A model generated the notes under the pieces. That model did not search any database, was not told the DNA's origin, and worked only from the letters and a program-made list of their open reading frames with translations. The position numbers and the translations under genes are program-made. From Euperipatoides rowelli (taxonomy: Eukaryota; Onychophora; Udeonychophora; Euonychophora; Peripatopsidae), in NCBI GenBank assembly GCA_003024985.2, contig PXIH01S0073505.1: a stretch of 13,008 nt of DNA; one strand, 5' to 3'. Of the stretch, positions 8,306 to 13,008 are shown piece after piece (the first letter of the stretch is position 1; each line of letters begins with the position of its first letter).

Positions 8306-8717
8306 AGATAGATAAAATTAAGATTACAGTATTCCTATCCTCCGTCTAATATTACAAAAAAAAAAGTTTGAAATTTTTTTTTGGGTCAGATTATTTTGAT
8401 GACTAAACTTTCTGCATCTGTTTTGCTCGTGTTTGTTTATGCTGTAAATAGAGGGATGTTCCCCTTGAAGTAAAGCTTGTTTAGATTTTTTAAAAAAAAA
8501 ATTGGCCATAATAGCACAAAGGATGAATTAGATTAAGATTATTTACAAGTATTTAAACAATTAGTCCATATGATTTCCAGCCTTCAGCTGACGAAGATAG
8601 TGAATATTCTATAATCTAGTATAGCAAGCACCATTCGTTTTTCAACACTGACATAGCAAATATCTCCCTAAGTATAAGGGAGAGGAGCTAAAGATAAATA
8701 TTTTAAAAATTGAATTG

Positions 8718-8848
8718 TAAATAACTTTTTTTTTTTGTTTAATTTGTTTTTTTTCTGGTGGATTTTTTTAAGTAAAAAATCTTTGAAAATCAATAATAAA
8801 ATAAAAAATCCATTACATTTGACCATTAGGATTTCTGTGAATTTAAAT
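8718..8848 (-). repeat. Right arm of intronic inverted repeat 2
   Basis: Reverse complement of 8160-8305 with indels in homopolymers and an extra ATAAAAT near 8796-8802. The outer part (8803-8838) keeps AAAAAATCCAT, CATTTGACC and TTCTG matching the left arm's outer end. Confidence 0.7.
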
Positions 8849-9348
8849 TAAACTGTTAGAGTGCTTTGTTGTTTGTAGTTTTTAGAATATAAGGAATTAT
8901 GTAATAGAGAGGATATACTGTATTTTTAGATTTTTTTTTCATCAAATGCATCTTTTGATTGAAAAAATAATTGTCCTTTCATAATATTTCTTGCTGCTCA
9001 CACAATCATGTAGGCTCAACTCCAAAACACAGTGATGACTTAAGTTGTGACTCTATAAAACTACAGCCCATTCCAATGTCTAATTGTACCTTGAAAATAA
9101 ATGGCAAACTGATGTCAAAAATTATAATTAATTTAAAATATATTTTTCCTGTATAAAATTGTAAAAAATATAATTTTCCAAAGGTTTTTTTTTTTAATGA
9201 AATTTTAAACTCGTATTCTTCCTCCCACTGCCAAAAAAATATTTCAGAATATAAATATGCATTAATTATTTCACAATGTCCCATTAGCAATGAGTTTTGC
9301 ATATTTGACAGTGTGGAGATTATTATATTATATTCCTTTATTTTCTAG

Positions 9349-9458
9349 AGATCTGTGCTGTTTCTAAAATATCAAAAAAAGAAATTGGACGTGTATTTAA
9401 GTTGATACTCAAAGCTCTGGAAACAAGTGTAGATTTAATTACAACTGGAGATTTCATG
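9349..9458 (+). CDS. GTF2B: TFIIB exon C: end of cyclin repeat 1 and inter-repeat linker
   Basis: This 110-nt exon completes Glu (G|AG) and then reads [20 protein letters not shown] followed by [16 protein letters not shown], matching human TFIIB of about E179 to M215. Most of [13 protein letters not shown] and [16 protein letters not shown] is identical to human; differences are K for R before ISKK and V for C in GR-FKLILK. It carries the last helices of repeat 1 and the linker to repeat 2. The acceptor TTTTCTAG is good. The donor ATG|GTTGGT lacks the usual purine at +3. It enters in phase 1 and ends in phase 0, so skipping it alone would break the frame, while losing B and C together (240 nt) would not. 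Confidence 0.97.
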
Positions 9459-9620
9459 GTTGGTATTTTCATTAATAGTTCAAAAATTAATTATGCAGCT
9501 TGTACTACAAATTAGTGTATATACTTTTTCACATCAAAATCATCACAATTTCACTCACTTTGTCAAGTAGTCTATGCATATTCTACCTAAATACTTTTAA
9601 AAAAGCTTTTTTTTTAACTT

Positions 9621-9650
9621 TAAATTATTATAATTTAAATTATTATAATT
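9621..9650. repeat. Two perfect 15-bp tandem units
   Basis: TAAATTATTATAATT occurs twice head to tail without mismatch. The unit is itself partly palindromic (AATTATTATAATT). A recent slippage or duplication event is likely. Confidence 0.85.
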
Positions 9651-10273
9651 TTTACAACTTTAAAACCACTTGAAAATTATGACATACACTATATACAAAG
9701 TCCCACTTTCAAAGAAATTGACATTTAGCCAATCACGCAATCTATATGGATATATTTTTAAATATGAACGCATTGAGTGGGAACATTAATTAGCAGTTAG
9801 TCATTATTTATTAATTACTTTATTTTAAAAAATAATATTCTATCTAATTTAAAAGTTGTGATTAAAGACTTTTTTTTTTTTTGTAAAACAAAATGAAACT
9901 TAGATATTGCCATTAATTGTACATTTTTAATCTACATATGGCCACATATTCCAAATTAAAAGGAAATATGATTGTTTGATTACAGTATGAATATATTAAA
10001 AAGGAATTATTTTTCCGAGAAAGGAAATAAACAAGAAATCTTATTCACTCCAACTATATTTTTAATGATTTTCTTTGTTTTTGCCCATATGGTAATTATT
10101 GTATAGGCATCACTTTCATTGATTGCGTTGGATAGTGTCTACTGAATTGAAAAATCTAATTTGTTAAAGGTACCAAGACTTAATTTTTTTGTTTGCCCTT
10201 GTAAAGATAATGGTCTTAAAAAAATTGTTCATTTTGATTCAAACATACAGGATATTAGTGAATATAATAAGGA

Positions 10274-10283
10274 GGGGGGGGGG
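10274..10283. repeat. G10 homopolymer
   Basis: Ten G in a row (after GGA) in an A/T-rich intron; the only long G run in the window and likely length-variable. Confidence 0.9.
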
Positions 10284-11384
10284 TGACTATTTTGATACAA
10301 TTATATACTATTGTTACTGTATATCGATTTTTTTTACCTAGATTAAGTTACTGTAAATCAAGGTTCGTGGATGTATTTTTCTGACTAATAAATTTTGAAA
10401 ATTTAAATGAAGTTTTTAATTATTTTATCTGTAGAAATAATTCAAACTTGAAAAACAGCCGTCATTACTGTAAAACTTCTATTGTGATGTTATCTGGCTC
10501 CATATAACTGAAAACAGAACAAAAAACCCCAAAAATATAAATGTAACCTATAATAAATATATGTTGCAAAACTGATTCACCAATACTGTCCCTCACATAT
10601 CTTTAAAATAAGGGCACAATAATGATGATTAAACGATTTAAAATTGCATAATCTTTTTATACCTGCACAATACTAACACTTTTTATTAATGTACATGTCA
10701 TAGTTATATAGTAGGCTTTGTAAAACATGCCTTAAAAATTAATCTCAATATTTTTCTAACCAAATGTTAGGGAAACAGTAATATATTTTAAATTTGCCAA
10801 AAAATGATTTAAAATATTAGTTACATCTGAACATGCCTTAAATTACTTTCATTTAAAGTATGCTCACTAGTATAGCACAGATGTTGCAACTCATGACGAC
10901 AGGATTCCAAATGGGACAGTAATGATCATGCTAAAACCTAGGGATAAGCTTTGTTTATAGTAAGGAATTTAAAATGCAAAGCACATTCAAATAATGTCAA
11001 TATATACCCCTGTAAAAATATTTTTTTTTTTTTTAGTTTTTAAAAATTAGCATCACAGGATTTTTGTTCAACAAAAAATAAATTTATATTTGAAGACAGA
11101 GGAGAGTAATATCTTTTGATTGGTATTTCATTTTCATTAACATATTTCAAGATTTATAATTTTTGATTTTATGGCTGAAAATTAACTAGCAATTATTATA
11201 CTATAATTTAAAATTGAGCTCATAAGAAAATTACAAGTGATAGCGATATGAGTCAGGGATAACAATTGTTGCCTATTGTGAGAATTACCCATGTACCGTA
11301 TATTTAAATTTTAAAATAAAAAAAAAATATGTTAGTATAAAATAAGTTAGAAAATCTTCCAAAATTCAATTTTGATGTTTCACA

Positions 11385-11571
11385 TTTATTTATTTATTGG
11401 ATTTCTCTTTCCCCAAATGCTTTAAAAATAGAATGTTTTTTTTTTTTTTTTTGCTTTGTAAAGTTTTTCTTTCTTGTCCATTGTTACATGTTAAATAAAT
11501 ATCATGACAAACTATAAGCGTTGAAGTGATATAATATCCCTAACTACTACAAGACAAATAAATAAATAAAT
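11385..11571. repeat. Cluster of simple repeats: TTTA, T17 and AAAT
   Basis: A short TTTATTTATTTATT tract near 11385-11397, a run of 17 T at 11436-11452, and AAATAAATAAATAAAT at 11556-11571. These are slippage-prone tracts with no further structure seen. Confidence 0.85.
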
Positions 11572-12238
11572 GGTGGTCTCTATATGGCAATGTGTTTAGC
11601 TTTTAATATTGGGTGTTTTTTTTTTTATAAAAATACAAGTAGGTTGACAACAAAACTTTAGGTAATGGTTTTAATGTTTTTATTTGCATTAATTAAAAAA
11701 TATATTCTCTCCGTAGAATGTTTGAACTTTTAATAAAAATATTTAAATTTTAAAATCGATGAACGCAATCCTTTCCCCCCATAATCTGAATTGTGTGCCC
11801 CTATTAAAAATTTAGACATTTTTCTTATTATTATTTATCAATCGATTAATAAACAGCGGACATGAGACGCTGGAGAGAAAAGTTCGTGCTTAAGGTGGAA
11901 TGTATTTCAATCTCTTTTTTAAAAAATTGTATTAATGAGATGTTTAAACATAATGGTGCTAGCAGCATCTTAAAATGGTAATTGATACACCATATTCATA
12001 GTAATTGGCAACTGCTTACCCAGTAGACTATAATTTATTCATATTTTATTTTAATTAAGTGTAGGGATAAGCATGTATAAAATATTGCATATTTACACTG
12101 TATATCTGAATAGCATATTTTCTTTTCTTTCATAAAAGTTCTTAGAACTGAATTTACTGTTTATTATAAGGCTGAATAATGATTATTTAAAAACTGGGCT
12201 GTACATGTTATATTATTGTAAATATTTTTTTTCTTTAG

Positions 12239-12333
12239 TCTCGGTTTTGTTCTAATCTCGGTCTTCCAACTCACATACAAAGAGCTGCCACTCATATCGC
12301 TAGAAAAGCAGTTGAACTGGATGTAGTGCCCGG
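12239..12333 (+). CDS. GTF2B: TFIIB exon D: start of cyclin repeat 2
   Basis: This 95-nt exon encodes [20 protein letters not shown] then [11 protein letters not shown] and the first two bases of Gly, matching human TFIIB of about S216 to G247. It forms the first helices of the second cyclin-like repeat, which together with repeat 1 grips TBP and DNA. The lysine in [12 protein letters not shown] aligns with human K238, reported as an autoacetylation site (from memory), and is kept. [11 protein letters not shown] differs from human NLCLPKQVQMA in a loop and helix that also vary among animals. The acceptor has a long T tract and the donor CGG|GTAAGA is near consensus. It ends in phase 2; the next exon, expected to encode the recognition helix side of repeat 2 and the C-terminus, is outside the window. 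Confidence 0.97.
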
Positions 12334-13008
12334 GTAAGATTCTTATTAACTATGGTAATTGTTTATTTTGATTACAAATGTCTACTGTATAAATTCCAAA
12401 TTTCATACTTATTAAAAAAAAAGAACCTTCACTATAGAGAAAAATTGGGAAAAGATTTAAAAAGAATTAATGATGTGCAAATATTACAATATTGAAAGAA
12501 TTTGACAAAGGCGAGTGAAGGATGTTAGCAGGTGTTCGTAAGTATACAACCATGCAATAAAGCATATACAAGTGGAGACACCACATTTATAAATATATTG
12601 ATGAAACATGGGTGAAAAGAGAAATGTATGTAGTGTAAATTTCATAATGCTTGATAATAATTGTTTTGCTTGTTCATACACAGCATAGTAATATTTAAGG
12701 GTAGCTTCCTCTGTAATTGTAGTACACAGGTTCAATTTCATTTTTCGGAATGAACCTAAAAGAATACCATTTCTTTTTTCCATGAATTTTGAGATCATGA
12801 TCCTTTTTTTAATAAAGTTCGCTTTGTGAACATATTTTTACTAATAGGAAATAAAATGTTTTGTTTTTTTCCATGTAGTTTTTTTTTTGTGTATTATGTA
12901 AGATATTCTAGAAAGAAAAAAAATAGAAAATTGAATCAGTTATTAAAGGTATACTATCTATAGGGTTACCATAATAAAAAAGGGAAAAACCAGGACACCC
13001 GGTGACGG
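12334..13008 (+). other. GTF2B: Start of downstream TFIIB intron (truncated)
   Basis: Begins GTAAGA after exon D and runs to the window end without an acceptor followed by TFIIB coding sequence. A minus-strand ORF of 104 codons at 12484-12798 is present, but its product resembles no family I know and has no supporting context. The last 50 bp look like a transposon end. Confidence 0.85.
12959..13008 (+). mobile_element. Possible DNA-transposon terminus running off the window
   Basis: TATAGGGTTACCAT at 12959-12972 is followed by A-rich sequence, then AAAACCAGGACACCCGGTGA. The order GGGTTACCAT, then GGAAAAACCAGGACA, resembles ends of dispersed hAT-like elements that I remember from many animal genomes. 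The G+C content rises sharply over the last 25 bp. The body lies beyond the window, so type and orientation are provisional. Confidence 0.45.

Larger units (their letters stand above)
6516..9348 (+). other. GTF2B: TFIIB intron between exons B and C (2833 bp)
   Basis: Starts GTAGGC and ends TTTTCTAG. Contents: the GC-rich hairpin 7478-7515, a 12-bp inverted pair at 7865-7937, a 16-bp palindrome at 8095-8110, inverted repeat 2 (8160-8848) and a weak snoRNA-like box pair near 9032-9112. The stretch 6520-7470 is A/T-rich with a T run at 7086-7100, and no gene is supported there. Short ORFs on both strands around 7785-8041 and 8971-9302 overlap each other and look like chance. Confidence 0.9.
9459..12238 (+). 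other. GTF2B: TFIIB intron between exons C and D (2780 bp)
   Basis: Starts GTTGGT and ends with a long T-rich tract, TTTCTTTAG. It holds the 15-bp tandem repeat at 9621-9650, a G10 run at 10274-10283, AAAT-type microsatellites, and a T17 run at 11436-11452. I found no gene, RNA gene or clear transposon across the rest; it is plain A/T-rich intron. Confidence 0.9.

Noticed and set aside
8971-9156. Plus-strand ORF with an upstream CATGTAG that could act as an acceptor, as an extra TFIIB exon
   Set aside because: TFIIB has no insertion between the residues of exons B and C, and the B-to-C join is already perfect in frame (G|AG making Glu).
9006-9302. Minus-strand ORF of 98 codons before exon C
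   Set aside because: The product is dominated by Phe, Ile, Lys and Tyr from A/T tracts and lies antisense in an intron; no family resemblance.
10274-10283. G10 run as a G-quadruplex
   Set aside because: A single G run without further spaced G tracts nearby; treated as a homopolymer.
12484-12798. Minus-strand ORF of 104 codons in the last intron
   Set aside because: The longest ORF in the window, but it has no recognisable domain and no promoter, splice or operon context. At this A/T content an ORF of this size by chance is possible. A protein search or transcript evidence would be needed.
1-13008. A novel defence, CRISPR, phage or other prokaryotic-type system
   Set aside because: The window is spliced animal DNA with one conserved gene; no direct-repeat array, no gene cluster and no long ORF were seen.

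Overview
This is a stretch of animal nuclear DNA. It is strongly A+T-rich by eye and made mostly of intron. The only gene I can support is the middle of the gene for general transcription factor IIB (TFIIB, GTF2B) on the + strand. Four internal coding exons (4109-4195, 6386-6515, 9349-9458, 12239-12333) join in frame to 422 nt, about 140 codons. They cover the end of the TFIIB linker, the whole first cyclin-like repeat and the start of the second. No stop codon interrupts them, all borders are GT...AG, and introns are retained, so this looks like a living gene and not a processed copy. The N-terminal zinc ribbon, B-finger, the rest of the second repeat, the promoter and both UTRs lie outside the window.

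The protein reads like an invertebrate TFIIB (for example the segment FKQVHDGK and the linker start ISSSDRA, which I remember as closer to fly-type than vertebrate sequences). Together with introns of over 2 kb, TAGGCCTA/TAGCCTA-like words and relics of repeats I associate with marine invertebrates, this suggests an invertebrate, but I cannot name a phylum.

Layout: 1-4108 is the upstream intron (truncated), with a diverged tandem duplication at the window edge, a probable nonautonomous hAT-like DNA transposon at 995-1927 bounded by a perfect 8-bp target duplication, a second possible transposon end near 2389, and a hairpin block near 3297-3348. Next come exon A, a 2190-bp intron with a large inverted repeat (arms about 4648-4798 and 5371-5523), exon B, a 2833-bp intron with a GC-rich hairpin (7478-7515), a 16-bp palindrome (8095-8110) and a second large inverted repeat (arms about 8160-8305 and 8718-8848), exon C, a 2780-bp intron of simple A/T-rich sequence, exon D, and a truncated downstream intron ending in what looks like the terminus of another DNA transposon.

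I found no prokaryotic-type gene system, CRISPR array, tRNA, rRNA or second convincing protein gene. The short ORFs in the introns look like chance. The points most worth a second look are the hAT-like element with its target duplication, the two intronic inverted repeats, the excess of the word TACTGTAT, and the weak splice donors of exons A and C.
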